Origin: Protula sp. h YS-2021
Lineage: Eukaryota; Annelida; Polychaeta; Sabellida; Serpulidae
Assembly (NCBI GenBank): GCA_949752745.1
Contig: OX457032.1
Coordinates: 17,338,720-17,402,719 of the forward strand
Reading direction: 5' to 3'
DNA length: 64,000 bases
This document shows, one piece after another, positions 38,002-53,716 of the stretch. Under the pieces are notes generated by a model that worked only from the letters and a program-made list of their open reading frames with translations, did not search any database and was not told the DNA's origin. The position numbers were made by a program, and so were the translations under genes. The stretch's first letter is position 1. Each line of letters starts with the position of its first letter.

Positions 38002-40732
38002 GGGAATGAAATAAAAAGAAAGCGTCTGTACTGTATTGACTCAGTTCTGTCCTTTTCTTTGATGTTAAAAACTTTTAATTTCAAAACCTGTACTTATATT
38101 TTCTAAAATGTGAAGATCCTTTACAAATAATTGCCAGGGAGGAGCCCCCATTTCATACAAAAGCTGTGATGTAAAGCTTAGTGACACTTGCTTTAGCTTG
38201 TCATAAGCGTCAAAATTACTATAATTTAGCTTAAGGTAATATGTTTGAAAGCAGATAATTTTTGTAGCATTAGTTTTAGGTTTTAATGCATAAGAATTTT
38301 AAATTTAAACGTTACAACAATTCCATTCTTAAGAAATATATGAAAGAGGGATGAGCTTGAAAACCGTGTTGTCAATGTAGGTGATCACTAGTTTTACTTA
38401 CAAACAACACGTGTACTGTTATGTGCATTTCTTTAAAATAAAAAACGAAACTAAAAAAACTATCCCAGAATAATAAGGTAGCTTTCTTAAGTGACATCCT
38501 CTTATCTGTGTATTGTTTTTGTTTATCGGATTTTAGATGAATGGAAGTAGATAAAAAGCTTTGAAGTGTTTAGTTCAATTACTAATTGAAATGTACTTTT
38601 TTTCCAAAGTTTATCTCCTCAGGTGGTTGGTCTGCAGGGCGCACACTCAGTGTAAAATGTATTAGTTTTATGTCTTTCCCACGGTTGGTGTTGTACTTAA
38701 TGTTATTAGCCATATCGAGACCTTTGCATAACGTATAGATTCTTCGTCTTTGTGCTGTATGTAATAAGGCCTGTATATAATAAGACGTATACAGCTGCAT
38801 ATATTCAGGATGTCACATCACAACTTTGTAATGATTCAATAATTTTTTTCTCTACTTTCCATCCAGTACGATCGTTGAAAGGAACATCAGTTGTTATTGA
38901 TAATGCAGTTGCAGAATGTGTAGCTCTCAGTTTCAAATTATTGAGTAGTTAAAGTCATCTGGTTCAGTCACGTCAGTCAATACTTGTCTCACATCATTCT
39001 GTGAAGTTAGTCCACAGGTTGGCGTTGGAAATGCTATTATTACTCGGTACATTGCCTACATTGATTGATTGAATAATACGCATATATAGCACGAACATAG
39101 GGTCATAATTGGGGTCGTAGGATTATATTCTCATTGAATGGCAAGGTCAACGGATTAGTCAGAAGGTTAGCATGATAAATGAATATGGCAAGAGGTGTGA
39201 ATATTTCATTATTCTTCTCATAATTGTATCAGATATAAGGTCACTTAATTACGAGATTTGCTTAGTGAGTTCGGCTTTGCTTGCACAAGGCTATTACTAA
39301 ACCCAATAAAGCCAATTCTACTGGAATAAGATTATTTTTAGTTTTAAATAAAGCCGAATTTAACCTCCAGTTTGCTTTAACCATGAAATTCTTGTGATTT
39401 TTTAACAGCCTTCTGTAGATTTCGAAACGATATCTTTGGAGAAAAATCAAGACTACTTTGTTGTGGCCTCCTCTTGAAAAGTAATTAATTTTAAGACAGC
39501 GTTTTTCTCGTGCAAAACAAGAACAGCAAAAGAAAAGGTTTATTAAGCTAAATCACTGTTTTCTCAAAAGTACATGTTTTATGACCAGTCAAGGCACAAA
39601 GAAACAGAAGTTTATACATGTGATTTTAAGTAGAACTGAAGTGTCCATAAAACAAGACTTAGTTATATTATAAAACGAGTACATAAAATATGATACATTT
39701 TAAAGTTTACCTCTAAAAAGTTGGTTAATAGTTGTAAATATAAGCATGGCAGAAAAAGTAGTCCTTAAAATGCTTGGCTGAACATATCACGTGTTAAAAA
39801 TGTAAAAAGAAACGAAAGTTGAGGCTGAAAACTTAGAAGAGTGCTTTCAGATAAAGCATATTAAGATTATCCAATACATTTCCGGAGCCATTATACTCTT
39901 CTTTTGTTCTAACCTTCTCTTTTTATCTTTTGAGCGTATTCAACTCACAGAATATAACGTATGGCAAAATATAAATATATTTTATATAATAATGCATAAA
40001 GTCAATGCCTCATTATTAGCTAAAATTAATGTAGTAGAATGTTGATCTCGCCCTGTTGAAGCTCTGTTTTCATTGAAGTGCGAGATTACAGTTAAGTACA
40101 GTCCTTTTCCAATTACCGACCCCTCGGGTATCTACCACCTCCGCTGTCCTACCAATGTTTTTTTCTCCTACAAATACTAATAGTGTTTATTCACTAGCAG
40201 CTAAGCTTTAAGACAGATTGCTCTTGGATATGAAAACAATTGCAACTCTCCAACAAATGCCAAATTTATCAAATGAAATAACCATTGTATTTAACTAGAA
40301 TCATTTTTTCTAATGTGACTTTGATATTGCTTGCGCTGCCTTATGCTTATTAGCTATCATTGTATTCAGTGTAAAATCAATCACAATAGTTGACTTAAGA
40401 TCAAGATTAATAGGGTTTTTATCTGAATTTTGCCAAATTACAGTTTCTATATGTAATAGAAATGTGTGAAAGGCGTAAAAACCTCACTGTCATTTGAATT
40501 AATAAGTGATGTTTTGTGTTCGAATTCTGCTTTGCTGCAATGATAATTCACAATCGGACACAAAGATTTGATTTGAGAAATATACAGTGGGATAAAGCCT
40601 GTTACATGGCTCACAGGTTACTGGTGCAAGCACCTTTTTTTTAACGCCAGCTCTCACAACAACTCACATTTGATATGATTTCTGTTGTACTATTGCATGG
40701 TGGTGCGAGCACTGATGCATCATTTCTACTCG

Positions 40733-40785
40733 TTAACCTTCGGCCAATTTGTCATTGCTATTCCTTAACCTTCGGCCAATTTGTC
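40733..40785. repeat. Short direct repeat
   Basis: TTAACCTTCGGCCAATTTGTC occurs (first 20 bases identical and one further) at 40733 and again at 40765, a 32-bp period of fewer than two copies. Confidence 0.8.
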
Positions 40786-43700
40786 GTTTTATTCGTAGTT
40801 TCTCATTCATAGCGTTTCCTTTCAAAATATTAGATTTTCATATTTTTATTTATCTATTTTACATAACAAAATCAATCAATCTTGGAATCAGCATCAGACA
40901 CACACATTCAAAGACAAGCAACAAAAGATTATTGTTTAAAGACTCCTATCAGAAATTAATCAGTTAATCAATGACAATCAAACATTAATCGTTTAGCGTA
41001 CATGGAAGCAGTTGATTCGGTGGTGTCTGTTTTACTATGCTACATATTTTCAGTTGATTCCATTAAAATATTCTGCACCGGGTTGCCTATGTATTTTTTA
41101 TTGTCCCTTGCCTGCTCACACACGGATATGATGGTTTAAGAGTATTATATTGAATCAAGGCAACATTGTTCTCCCCTGTAGCGTGGTTCTTTTGTGTTAA
41201 TTATGTGAGTTTGTGCTTGAACAAACACCAGGAACCGTAACTAGCATGAAAACTCGGTGCATCGTTGAATCTATTGGAAATATTACACGATATTTACATT
41301 ACCAGTTAGTATTGGAACAATGCTAGCATATAACAATGTTTGGAGTCACTACATCAAATAAAACAAAACGTCCTCTGCTTTATCCAAAATTTCTTCTTTT
41401 TTTCATTAATTACTAACAGCCTACACATAAAGCTTAACACTGTTTTGGAGCAAATTACTTGATCATACTCCATCATATATGAAGCAAAAGCCAGTTTGAA
41501 GTAATGTTAGCCACTGTGATACTGTACATTACACCTTCAAGGATTATAACTAAAATATGGTTAAATTAAGTAAAAAGGAACATGCCACAGTTAAAGCCAT
41601 AACTTTGTCATTTAAACAGGAACGTTTTTTCGTCTTGCAGAAATGAACCTTAAAACAGAAATGTAAGATAATAATGTGGATTGCAAATGTGGACCTAAAG
41701 AAGAACACCCTTTCATTTTCTTTGTTTTTCATTCATTTGTTCGTTTTATAAAGCCAGAAACAAATTTCAACAAATATTTCTTATAGCACTTTGGTGTAAT
41801 ACCCGTTCATAATTTCGCATACTTCTGTCCCCGTAAAATACTACCTTCGTAAAAAAGGGTAAAAAGAAGATCCTGAGCATGAAAGCGATATATTTCTCTA
41901 ACTGTGGAAGGGGGAAACTAATCCTATCTACTGGGCCAGTGGGTTCGGTTTATGAAGTGTTTTAAGACATCATTTCAGGATATCCTATTTTTGCATAGGT
42001 TCATTAAAACCATGAAGCTGTAAAACTGAATTGTCTGTCACATTCCAACATTATGCTTTGCAACTGATTGATGAAACAAAGTATGTATGATGATACGCCT
42101 GGCGAAGTGGCCTTATAGCTGAAGTCTCTTTATATAAGTGGGCGAAGAGCTTATGTAGATTGTTTGTAATCATCTTTGTTTAAATCGGATATCAAGAGAT
42201 AGGGATGAGTAATGCGTTTACTGCCCACATGGCAAATAAATGTGCGTGTTACTTGGCTGGTATGTATTATACACTGTAGATAAGTGTATATCGTTTGATG
42301 GTAATATCTTTGTAATTAGGGGTTCAGCTTTGAAATAATTAAAAAATAATAATTTTTCACAGAGAAATAAGTTATGGTGATACATTGTTAATGTTTTATC
42401 GCGTGTTTCAAGGACAGGACTAAACCGACAATTTCTAAACAGCACCTTATTGTAAAAAACGGCAACTTCAAAACCTACTGCTATATAAATTCCCGAAACT
42501 ATACAGTAAATTGGACTAGTCTCACAGCCCAATAATCGCACAGTCTCAGATGTATATGTTTCCGAAATAACACTATATATTTATTACCATTACATTTATA
42601 ATAGATGACATAAGATCATTGAGTCAATTATTAATGGAAAATGTCAATAAATGTCCGCCCGCCCTTCATGTTACTGCTTAGTTGCTTTTCGTTGTACAAA
42701 ACATGAAATATATAAAAACAAAGTATGTAAGAAAAAAATGAAAATTTTAATCCTACGATAATTCAATACTGTGGATTTTTGTCCCAGCTGTTGCAAATGT
42801 GCAAGATATATTTAATTGTTCTTGCTGTCCTTGCAACTGTATGTTATTTCTATAAAGTGTCGGGAGACCTTCATGTACTTCGAATAAAATGCGCAACAAT
42901 TCTGCGTTTCTATTGCTACCCTGTCTGGTAAAAATGAACGAAATGATGGAACCAGCATCACAAAAATTGCTTTTATAAATGATAGCATACCCGTTTTTCA
43001 TCCAAGATCATTAAGCAGACTCACCAACAGACATTGTTTTTTTTCCATTTCATCCCCAATGAGAGTTTTATTTTGAATCACAATTGATAAAGATATCTTA
43101 CAAAGATGCACTTTAATTGCTATTAACTTTTTGTGTATTTTCTATGTAATTTTTATTTATTTACATTGCAATTAAATTTGGGTTTTTTACATGGCCAGCT
43201 AAGAGGTCTTGAAATGTAGTGACCCTTTCGTTAGTGATAAACGTGTTAAGGAAGTTAGATCCCACTGACCAGTTTTAAGACACTAAATATTTTTTGCCCC
43301 GCTTTGTATTGTGCCACTGGTGGCGATATGTTTTAGAGAATCCGTTTATTTCAGCGCAAAAATGCTACGCTTTTTTAAAATGACGATATCCACAAAAAAT
43401 CGGAAGCCGAGAAAGTGAATGAAGGCATGCTAATTACATTTGTGAGTCCTTGCATCAAAGTGGCTGCTGCGGCCAGGAGAAATAGGGTTTTGTACAACAC
43501 CCGCTCTGTGCATTGACAGCCGCATTTTTTGATCAACCACTCGAAATGAACGGTAATTGCACATCTTAAGAACGCGCTTTTGATGTAACTAAACGAATTA
43601 GGTGGATTGTAATTACACTTCTCCGACGTCATTTTTCGCACGATTATGAACTGGGAAGTTGCGGTAAAATGGCTGGCTAATGAAAGACTACCGATACTGA

Positions 43701-46700
43701 TCTTAACTTGTGACAACTTCAACATTTTTCATCCTAAAAAATCTGCAGCTTCGGGAACTTGGTTTCATTGATATAATTTTAAAATGCCTTAGAGTACGAA
43801 AGTGTGAGTGTGCATGAGTGTCGTAGACTGAAGTGTTCTTTTTACTGTGAGATGAGGTGAGACCGATTCATTTCTAAAAAAAACAAGACTCTATCTGTCT
43901 ATCACAGGAGTATCCAATTTTATTTCACTTTACCAGGAAATCTTGATGACGAGGCACTCATAAAAAGTGACATTTGTAGAGTGATAGTTATATACAGAAA
44001 AAATAGTTCCATCTCGTAGCTAACTCTTTTCCAAAATAAAGATAACTACTGTCATGGCTTAAAATACAAAATCTGAGTAAAGTACAAATTTCGATAACCA
44101 ATAGTAATAATTAAAGTTTTAGTGTAAACAAACTTAGCTATTAAACCAATTAGAATTAAATGACCACAACAAATTAAATCTATTAAATATTTAAAATTAA
44201 AAGTAAATATTTTGCCAGATACCCCTTAGAATAAATACACAAGTTATTGGTTTTGAGGATTGAAACTGTTAAATTGCAATGGATATGGCCAGTGACTTCG
44301 GAAAGGTGATGAACATATTTGACTTAAATAATTTTCTATTGAATGTGCGCATTTGTTGCAGAAATACATTATCATATGATGGCCTTTCAGGTTATTGAAT
44401 GTTCTAGCCTGAGCTTATTGACCTGTAAATAAGGTATATTTGTATTGAAACACATACCATCATCTATCCACCGCTACTTAAAAGCATTCAATTTTAAGAG
44501 CTACAAAACATCGCAATCGCGCATTTTTGTATTGTCACTTTTTTGTTATTTGCCTTTGTTGATAAGTAGAGAGCATTACAATAGGCTTATGTCCTATTGT
44601 AAGCAAGACAGCTCTTCAAAAGGTCAATATCCGCGAGATCAGCATTTTAAATGTTTTCTTAGGGTATAGCGCGCAGGGATTGCTATATAACAAGAAATGA
44701 ATCAGTTTCACTGCTGCAGTGTGGTTGGTCATATTAGGGTGATTGCCTTGTCACTATATTTTGATAAGCGCAGAAAGAGAAACAGTTTTTAGGGTCTTTA
44801 GAACATCTCTATTAAAGGGCCATTTGTCAAGAAACATTCTGATCAGTTAATAGCAAAACTGATATGCCAAGGGCATCTCTAACTTAAGTTTTGTGTTGTT
44901 AATGGTATGTTCATTGTTAAATAGCTTTGACCTTGAAAAGGTGACGGAAGATTTTTATAGTGGCAAGTTAATCTCTGTGCAAGAGAGACTCGTAAAATTA
45001 GACTAATTTTCCACTTGCCAGTTTTATCAGTAACCAGTAACATTATTAAAACAAAATTTGATCTTGACAACATTCAAATGCCTCGTTTGAAAAATTCTGA
45101 AAAATTGGCAAAAAATAAATATTAATAAAATCAAATAAAATAAATAAAAACAATGCAATTTATACATATTTATTGCTGTTTGCTGAAAAGTATGCAAATT
45201 GCAGCATTGACGTCTACAATACATTTAATGCCATTTTTGATACTCGAAATATCCTTGATTGACTCAGGTTTGTTCATTATTAGTTTTGAGGAATCAATGT
45301 TGTTTCTGTTATTTATAAAAACAACAAGGTATTAAGATCTAAATTCCAACAGCTGTACAGCAGATGATGAAAGGACGGAATTACCTCTAGTATTGAATTT
45401 TATTCTATTTGAATATAATCGGGGCCTTACCAATTGAAATGAAAGCCGTTAGTTCTTCAAATTCATATGTGCTTACAGGGCTATTGATCAAATCAGACGC
45501 TCACCGACTATTTTAAGAGATTTATCTTGATGTGCAGTCTTTTTTAATAACACGTGCAAACAATTTATACAAATTACAAAATTTTTAAGTGAAGGAAACA
45601 CAGAAAATTTAGAAACTTTTTTTAGATTTTCAATATCCCAAACAAGGCTGTCTGGTAACAAATATTTCAATGACTTAAGTAAAAAGTATACCGTTCTTCG
45701 AAGATCTAAAACAATTCCCACAGTGTAAAGTGGACGACGGCAGGTTTCTCTGGCGTTTCAACGGCAATTCAAATTAAATACGTTCCTAAATATACCGCAT
45801 CAATGTCTAATTTAGGTACAACCACAGAATGTTTTGCTATAAACTAAATATTGGCCATTTGTAAAATTCTTAAAGCATGTTGTTTACATCCATATTCGTA
45901 AAATGCGATTCAAATGGAAAAAATATTGAATCAAATCGCGGTCTTTGTTGATGCTAGTTGTTATGAAATCTTCTCACAAATGTCCTTATTTCACTACTAT
46001 ACAGAAAAAATGAAAAGCTTTTAACCTTTCTCTGCAAAGGTCGGTTAAACTAATTAGCTTATGGGTTGATTTTGTCTCTTAAATAAGTAAGATTGAAATA
46101 GGGTTGTGCTAAATTAGGCATCCTAAGAGCTTATTTAACCAATATGGCGGTGCGTGCCAGAACATTAATTTTGAATGACTGTATGTAGAAAGGCCACCTT
46201 TTTCACCCGATATATTAAAGAAGAACAAGTAACATGAACTGAATATACATCGAAAACATGACGCAGTCCTTCCTTTAACTATTTGTTCAGCTTCAGGGGA
46301 AAGTACTTTCGCAAAATGGGGTATAAAGGTCAAGCATAATGTTTTTAGACCTATTAGCAATTACCCGCTGTTTTCATAAAAAATCTTTTTCTGGATTTTC
46401 ATTCATTTCTTGTGTAAAACATGTTATACTAATTAAATAAATTTCAGTTTTAATATCAAGTCAAGGCCACACCGAATAATTTTATTTTCAAGCTAAATAA
46501 TTTAAATGTATGTACATTTTTCGGGATAATTAAAAAGCAACATAAGCTACAATTTAATTTAATTCAAATTAGTCGAAATTTGTGTTTAAAATATAAAAAT
46601 GTTTTTAACAAAAGCTTCGCTATTGCCTTAAAAATTCAAAATGGTTTGTTTCCAGAGTGCCAGAGGGCCCTAAAATCTTTCCTGTCTAACCACTTGTTCG

Positions 46701-49700
46701 TATAATTGATTGCAAAGTAATTCTGCAGGTGGGAGCAAACCTTTCCCACGCTTCTCCTTTCTGTCTTACAGCAAAAACACCTTTGAAGGACGATCTAGAA
46801 AAAATTCGGCAAACCAAAACAACAGCAGACAAAATAAAAACAAATTGTTGTTGAGATTTCTTGAGTAAATAGTTAAAGATATATTTATTCATTCTTAATG
46901 GGTCAAGTGCCCAAGTCAGAAAGGAACATTTAGTTCTGAGCTATTTCTGAATTAGGAGTATTTGACAGCAAAAGTATTGTATAACTTTTTGTTTGTATTT
47001 ATCGTATCGTATCGTTTCTGTAAAGTGGCGATATAATACAGATGATTTAGTCCAAATACGAAATGTGAAAACGTTGCTCTGGTTTAGGGACGCTGGACAA
47101 AAGTCGTACTTGCCTATAAATTAGTAAAATACTTCTCAATGACTTTCAGACAAACGCTTGTTCGCTTAAACAATGGATTAAAACAAAATGACCTGTCGCT
47201 TTAGTCAATATAAGCAAAGTGCAATATCTCTTCAAAACTGAAAACACGCTTTTTTATAGAATTTGTATGTGGTTGTCTGGTAAGAAAATATATCCAAAGT
47301 GTGAAAGAAAAACTAGTGGCATTGTCAATAGAGAAATTTGTTTGCTTTTTCTATGGTAAAATCGAGAATATATCCTGAAATGGCATCTGGGTACGGAAAC
47401 ACTGAATGCTGGTAACGCATCTGTCCAGCGAAGGAACGTAAACTGATTAGGCGTGAAGTCCTAATCCTGTAGGTATGAATTATCCCAGCAATAAGCCTGT
47501 CTGAGGGTGTCAATTACGTGTGCGAATATCTCTAATCAAGCATTAAATAACCTATTATCTGTGCAAAAAATAAGATGCTACACTTTGTGATGTATTGTTT
47601 GCGTAGCTACTTCTAATAAGGAGAAAATTTTAGCTATTTTGAAGTGGTATCAATTTAGATTAAAAGCAGGCGTTTTGGTTAAAAGAAAAGAAGGCAGAGT
47701 AAACGCTATAAATGATTATCAGACGTTGTAAGGTTACTCCAGAGCGGATTCACTCGGCAATATCATAATGAAGATAAATGATTTAGTTGAATGATTCGTG
47801 ACTCATAATCTGGTTGAGTTAAAGGCGTTCTCTTGAAATGATAAACCATAGTGCAGATTATCTAAAAAAACACACATATTACACTTGAAGTAACTATTTA
47901 GCAACGATCCGATAAGCCTGTTTTGTTCAATAAATATCCTCAGAATCCATCGATACGTTTTTTCAATCATTTCTTCTGTCAGCGTGTTGATTTGTTTATA
48001 ACTAAAGTCCTTAATAACTTCATTTTAAATGAATTTGCGTCCTGTCATAATTGAACTTCATTAGTTTTTGTACGAAGTAGAAGAAAAATTGAAAAGTGAT
48101 ATTATGGTAATATCTTTGCTTGAGTAACAAAGAAATGATGCAAAAAGGAAAAAAAGAAAAAAGGACAAAAAGAATGGTATTTTCACATGAACACAATATG
48201 TTCTTAATTTTTTTTTGGAATAAAATGTTATGTACTCCACTTTACTTCCGACATAGCTGCTTTTTTTTTTATTTCGAGATCTTTAGGTATGGCTATGACC
48301 TCTGGTTTGTGAACGCCTCAATAAAATGAACATTTGGTTCGACCCCAGAGTTTTTTATATTATAAATATGATATATTGTGTTAAAAATATATTTTTTGGA
48401 TGTATGGAAAATAGCCCAATAGCGTTTAAAGAAGATAAAATCATTGCTTCGTCGATTGTGCATGGGAAACAAGACCATCTTTGGATAAAAGTGTTCATGT
48501 GTTTACGTGGGGCTGTCTTATGATGTACTTATTTACAAAGTAATTGAAGACACTTGTTTTCGGGGATTGTCGTACTCCCTTGTGTCATGCATGGCATAAT
48601 TGCACCAAAATACTCCACTTCCGGTTAGTGAAATCCTCAGTGCATTGAGAATCTCAAGGAGGTAGCTATCTATGGCAATCAGTTTGCAGAGTGGCGTAAC
48701 AAACTCATTAAAAAGGTGAAATCCCTGACGTAAAAAGGCATTTTGTCTGTGTCTATCAATAGCGAGTTTTGTTTCTGGATTTGTGTCTGTTGAGGCCGCA
48801 AGGCACGCCAAGTCGGTATTTACATCTAGATGAAAACAACTCGAGAGCTGTGCGTGTGTGAGTGCGAGGCTACTCGGTTCATCGTTGTAATAACACAGCT
48901 GACCTCTGGAGATATCTGTCACGTTTTTAATGAGTAGCCCTCCCCCCCCCCCCCATCCCCCCTTTCTTTGACGGAATCCCCGATGCGCCTGTGGAACAAA
49001 GAGGTCCAATACACAACAGCCGTAGAGGTTGGCTATTGGGCACCGCTCAATTCGCATCATAATGCCGTTCGACACACCCCATTTGAGGTGTTCATATTAC
49101 ACATTTCATCGCTGCCTGACAGCGTAAACTCAACCAACGTCCTAACAACTCATTAATATTGCTCCATTTAAAAGTGGCGACAATAAAAAAATATGGGTTT
49201 GCCTATTGCTGTGGAAACCAGGCGTGTGGTATTATTTTTAGCTTCTGCATAAAAAACAGACTTCAGGTAACGATTTTACAGGAACGCCCAGCAAGTTGAG
49301 TTGCTGAATCGTCAAAAGGGTTTGTCTTTTTTTTTTCAAATCTGACGTCAACCTGTTATATCAAACAAGGACAACCGCCAACCTGAAAAGTACGTTATGT
49401 ATTTTTGCGCTATTATTTAGTCTCGTTTAGGGTCACAGAAATATACTTTTTAGAAGAGATAGCATGTGTTTTCTGTGTTAAATGTCGCTAGCCTCTTTAA
49501 TGCCAGCATTGTTGATAAAACAAGTATTACCGTAAAGTCGATTGTATGTTTCATGCGTAAGGGTTACGCAGGTGCAGTATTGTGGCCGCGAACTAAACCA
49601 ACCACAACCCAAAAAACCATAACACTTTATAATGTTAGGACCGGTCCAAACACAGCTAAAGGGTAAACGTAATTGGATTGGATGTGTTGGGTCTAATCAG

Positions 49701-51071
49701 CCAGTATAAGGCTTTGTTGCATTTCTGTCACTTTTTAAAACAGTTTTGAAAGAGCATCATATATAAAAGAAAAAGATGTTACAGCCCTGGAGCTTTTAGA
49801 GTGGGCATATTTTTCGCGGATTCGCAGACTGGCGTGTGCATAATCTGGCAAACACTGAACAAGCAGTGGAGCCTGAGCATTATGTGCATATTCATTGGAA
49901 TCCATAGAAAACAGTGGGACGCTGGAAAAGTAGCCTTGATATGTTGTTATTTTTAGGTGGACTACTTAGTGTTTAATTCCATCCAATGCCACTGAATGCT
50001 TCGTGTAATTAAATTAATTACTATTCCATTTTTTGAGTAGCGTTTGCAAATACGTTGTAGCAGAAAGAGTCTCGGGTGGTCTTAAAACTCTGCCTTGTTC
50101 AAGTAATAATCTCATCTGTATGGAGGTGCTTTCCTGTGGTGTTTCTCTCAACATTTCGGCATATGCTTAATGTAATTTTCAGCAGTTTTTGCTCCCGTTT
50201 AGCGGCTGTTGTTACTGTTGTTGTTGTTGCCTTTGCCATTCACAACTTAAAAGTTAAATTTATTAAAGAAACGTGCCTATGTCTATTTACGCGTAGACTA
50301 AAAAAATGTACCTATGGCTATTTTTGCCTGAAGATAACATGTGCAGTTATCTCCTGTTTTCGGGAAGCTATCGAACTAATACGTTAACATAAAAATCAAG
50401 GTTGGGAGTCGCGGCCGCATTGAATATTAGTGGTCGTTTAGAAAGTATGTACACACAGAGAGGAGGGGTGGTCTATGGCTTTGGTCTAGCAAATGTTAAG
50501 AATAGGTGACGCCATAAATTGTGCGTGTGGGGGAAGGGGAGGTGGAAAGTACGAGGGGGCAAAAGAATCCGAAAATTTCACGTACGTGCTTCTTGCGTGA
50601 TTCCCTTATGACCCCGAGTTTCGACTGTACTTTTTTTATTTGAGATCTGTAGTACATGTTGTTTATCTGGCTTGGGTGTGCTCCGGACATAAAGCAGGAG
50701 GCTGTATACTTATCTAATGGTTGTATATATTAAGTGCTCACTTCCCCTAATTGCTTGCTGAGAAATGTACATTTTGTATTGTTTAAAATATACGGCATGT
50801 ATATTACTTCAAGACACTGTCTTTTCTAAACTTATGCTGTGAATTATTTTGGAAAAGTCGGTAAATCCGATATACATTTCCTAATGTTGAATATATTTCA
50901 CTTTGTTTTAGCGAGTTCTTACTTTTATTTGCAACTTTCCACGCCCCCCCCCCTCCCCCATAGACCTCATCTGTAATTGTTATCTTTAATTCTCTAAAGT
51001 CATAGATAAATCATTGCTTTGTCCATAGGCCACCCTGTTGTAAAAACAACAGTTGTGTAAGTTTGTTTTGA

Positions 51072-51075
<4 letters not shown>

Positions 51076-51102
<27 letters not shown>
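51076..51102. repeat. (GTCT)n microsatellite
   Basis: About seven uninterrupted GTCT units followed by GTGTGTG. Confidence 0.9.
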
Positions 51103-53522
51103 GTGTGCTTGTTAGAAAGGCTCTCTAGTCATACCGAAGTCATAACGAAGCAGGAAATCTCTCCTGGATTAAGCAATGACATAAGTAGTGTAACTTAGTC
51201 AAGATGGATATGCCCAATGCTGTTGTTTCAATTATAATAAGCTGATTGCTAAAGCAGACATTATTGTTATGGGTATCTCCCGTAAGATAAATGTGTATAC
51301 AAGATGTGCAAAGAGGTGTAGTTCACCAGATAACGAATCAATTCTTATCTCATGTACGATGTCTGCCAGATACATTTTTAACAAAAAAACAAAAGTAACC
51401 ACAGAATTCCAGACGAAAAGGTTGCTTATTTTATGCTTAAAATAACTTCTCTTTTTTTTTCCTGTAGAATGTTCTTTATCTGGTTTATACATGAAATAGA
51501 ACTCCTTTGGTCTCTGCGATATATACTCACTGATACATCATACACGCAGTTCTGTTATACGATATGTACATTGGGCGCTGATCGCCAAGCTAAAGTTTTG
51601 TGTACATCACAACCAAATATATCGAATCTGAACCCCCCAAAAAGCTTTTCTTCATTAGCATCAGGCTTTCTCTTCAAAACATGGATGTTATTTTAAACGT
51701 TTTTACTCTTATTAAGATTCTTTTCTTTTTAAAATACAGTCTCACCGCTGTTAGTTGTAAATTTTAGCCCTGGTATTTTAGGTATGCCCCAACAACCAGG
51801 AAAGAATTTTATCTTTACTAAGCAATCAATGCTTTAAAAGTCCTGTGCAAACTCTTATCTGAAATTAAGCCATTAAGTCACAAGGAAAAAGATACAGATT
51901 TTTCTGTAGCCATTTAGGAGTTTTTTTTTCAACAGGGAATGGGTGTGGATGGAGGCTTGGGAGTGGGGAAAGCTTTGTGATCGGTATTGTGCAAAAGAAA
52001 GCATATCGGTGGCATACAATCACTAAAGCAGTAGTGCCCTTCCACATGCAACAGGATATACTCAATTACTACATTTTAGTAGGACACACTAGTTATTGTT
52101 TAAACCATTTTTCATGTTGTCGTTTGTGGCGACTTTCAATTAGGGCAAAACACATTTGTAAACAATCCACTGTGCATTTTACTGTTTAAAGTTCTGTTGA
52201 AAAAAAACCCGCAGATGTTGATTAAAAGGCTTTCTTCAGTTTTGTATGCGTGGTACACTGATGTTTGGGTGCACACGATGCTCCAGTTGTCGCTTAATGC
52301 ACTTGCATACCTGTTTTTGTATATAGAATAAAAATCGTATTCAGGCCGTGAAGCGGGAAATAAACTTTTTTTTTCAACGCGATTCCTTTCAAAAACGTGG
52401 TAAATATATTACAAGTGTTTACACATAAAAGACACTGAATTTTAAGTCTCTCGCTAGAAAAGCCTTTAGCGGGGTTGTCTCGAGACGGTTGCTACTTTGG
52501 TAGAAATAACAGTAAATCATCTGTAGTCGAGTAGTAAAAAACCTATAGGCAATTTGACATTTACCCTAAGAACATATTTCTTCCAAAGAAAAAAGTGATT
52601 TTGTAACTATGTTTTGGAAATGTATCGTTTCTTTTAATTCAAAGGGTCTGGGATAAGACCTGTACAGAATCATATTTCATACCTTATAGAGATTTTGATT
52701 TTAACACACTTTTAGAAAATACGCTTTGGTCACAATCACACATGAAATATCTTTATTGAACTTCATGTTGGTGAGCGATCTTGTTTATTTTCGTAATGAA
52801 TAAAATGACAAAATTTAACTAAAACCTACAACGAGGAGGGGTTTTTCACTACCAGGCCCGGAGTTAAATAGAGAAGGAGGATGGACTATAAAAGAGAGGA
52901 CCCCCACCTAACCCTCTGCCTGCTTCATTCACGCCACTGCAGCCTGTCCTTATAAAAAAAATTAACTTAATGATTTGCGGTGATCCATCATTTTATTGAA
53001 GTTGAAGACGCAACCGACGACCCTACCACGCTATAAATGTTATAAGAAATATAGTGTTACCTAAGGACTGATCATTTATTCCTTCCAAGTCAGTAAATTT
53101 ATAAAACTATAGACAGGTTTTAAGCTATAAATTTTACACTTTCAAAAAAAGAACTAAGCTTGTAAAAAAGTGAATATGCAATATACAAACTATATAAAAT
53201 AATAACAGTTTGTGATTAATAGTTTCCTAATGAATGGTTGAATTAATAGTTGTTCTTTTATGCAATGTAAATTATTCTATTGAAATTATTTTTTAAATAA
53301 TTAATTACCCTTCGTGTTTTAAGGCATATTTATTAATTCTTCCAAGCCATTTTAATAGCGTTAAAATATCAGGTTTTTAGAGATGAAGACAAAGCTTTAA
53401 AAATTGATGACTTGTGATATCCATCGATAAGACTACTCTGGTTTTTCATTTCGAAAGATAAATGCTGTGGTTTTAGAGCTGTAACAAAAAAAAAGCAAGA
53501 AAAAAGAAAAAAAACTAACTAT

Positions 53523-53716
53523 TTTAAACAACAGCATTACATGACAACAACACTACATAACAACAGCACATAACACTAGCATTACATGATAATAGCATTA
53601 CATGACAACAGTACTACATGACGACAACACTACATGGTAGCAGCACCACACGACAACAGCATTACATGACATGACAACAACATATAACAACAGCACTACG
53701 TGACAACACCACGCGA
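53523..53716. repeat. Imperfect ACATGACAACAGC repeat
   Basis: Degenerate units of about 15-18 bp built on CATTACATGACAACA / CACTACATGACAACA, roughly a dozen copies, followed about 100 bp later by a (GAAA)n tract. Confidence 0.8.

Larger units (their letters stand above)
38002..53520. other. Ephrin intron 1, middle part
   Basis: About 15.5 kb of A+T-rich sequence with a 21-bp direct repeat (40733/40765), a (GTCT)n tract at 51076-51102 and short C-runs near 48942 and 50945. The longest open frame without repeat content is 48533-49075 (minus, 180 codons), unrecognised. No ephrin exon or RNA gene identified. Confidence 0.45.

Noticed and set aside
48350..48366. GGTTCGACCCC, a possible tRNA B-box
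   Set aside because: No A-box or cloverleaf arms can be formed around it.
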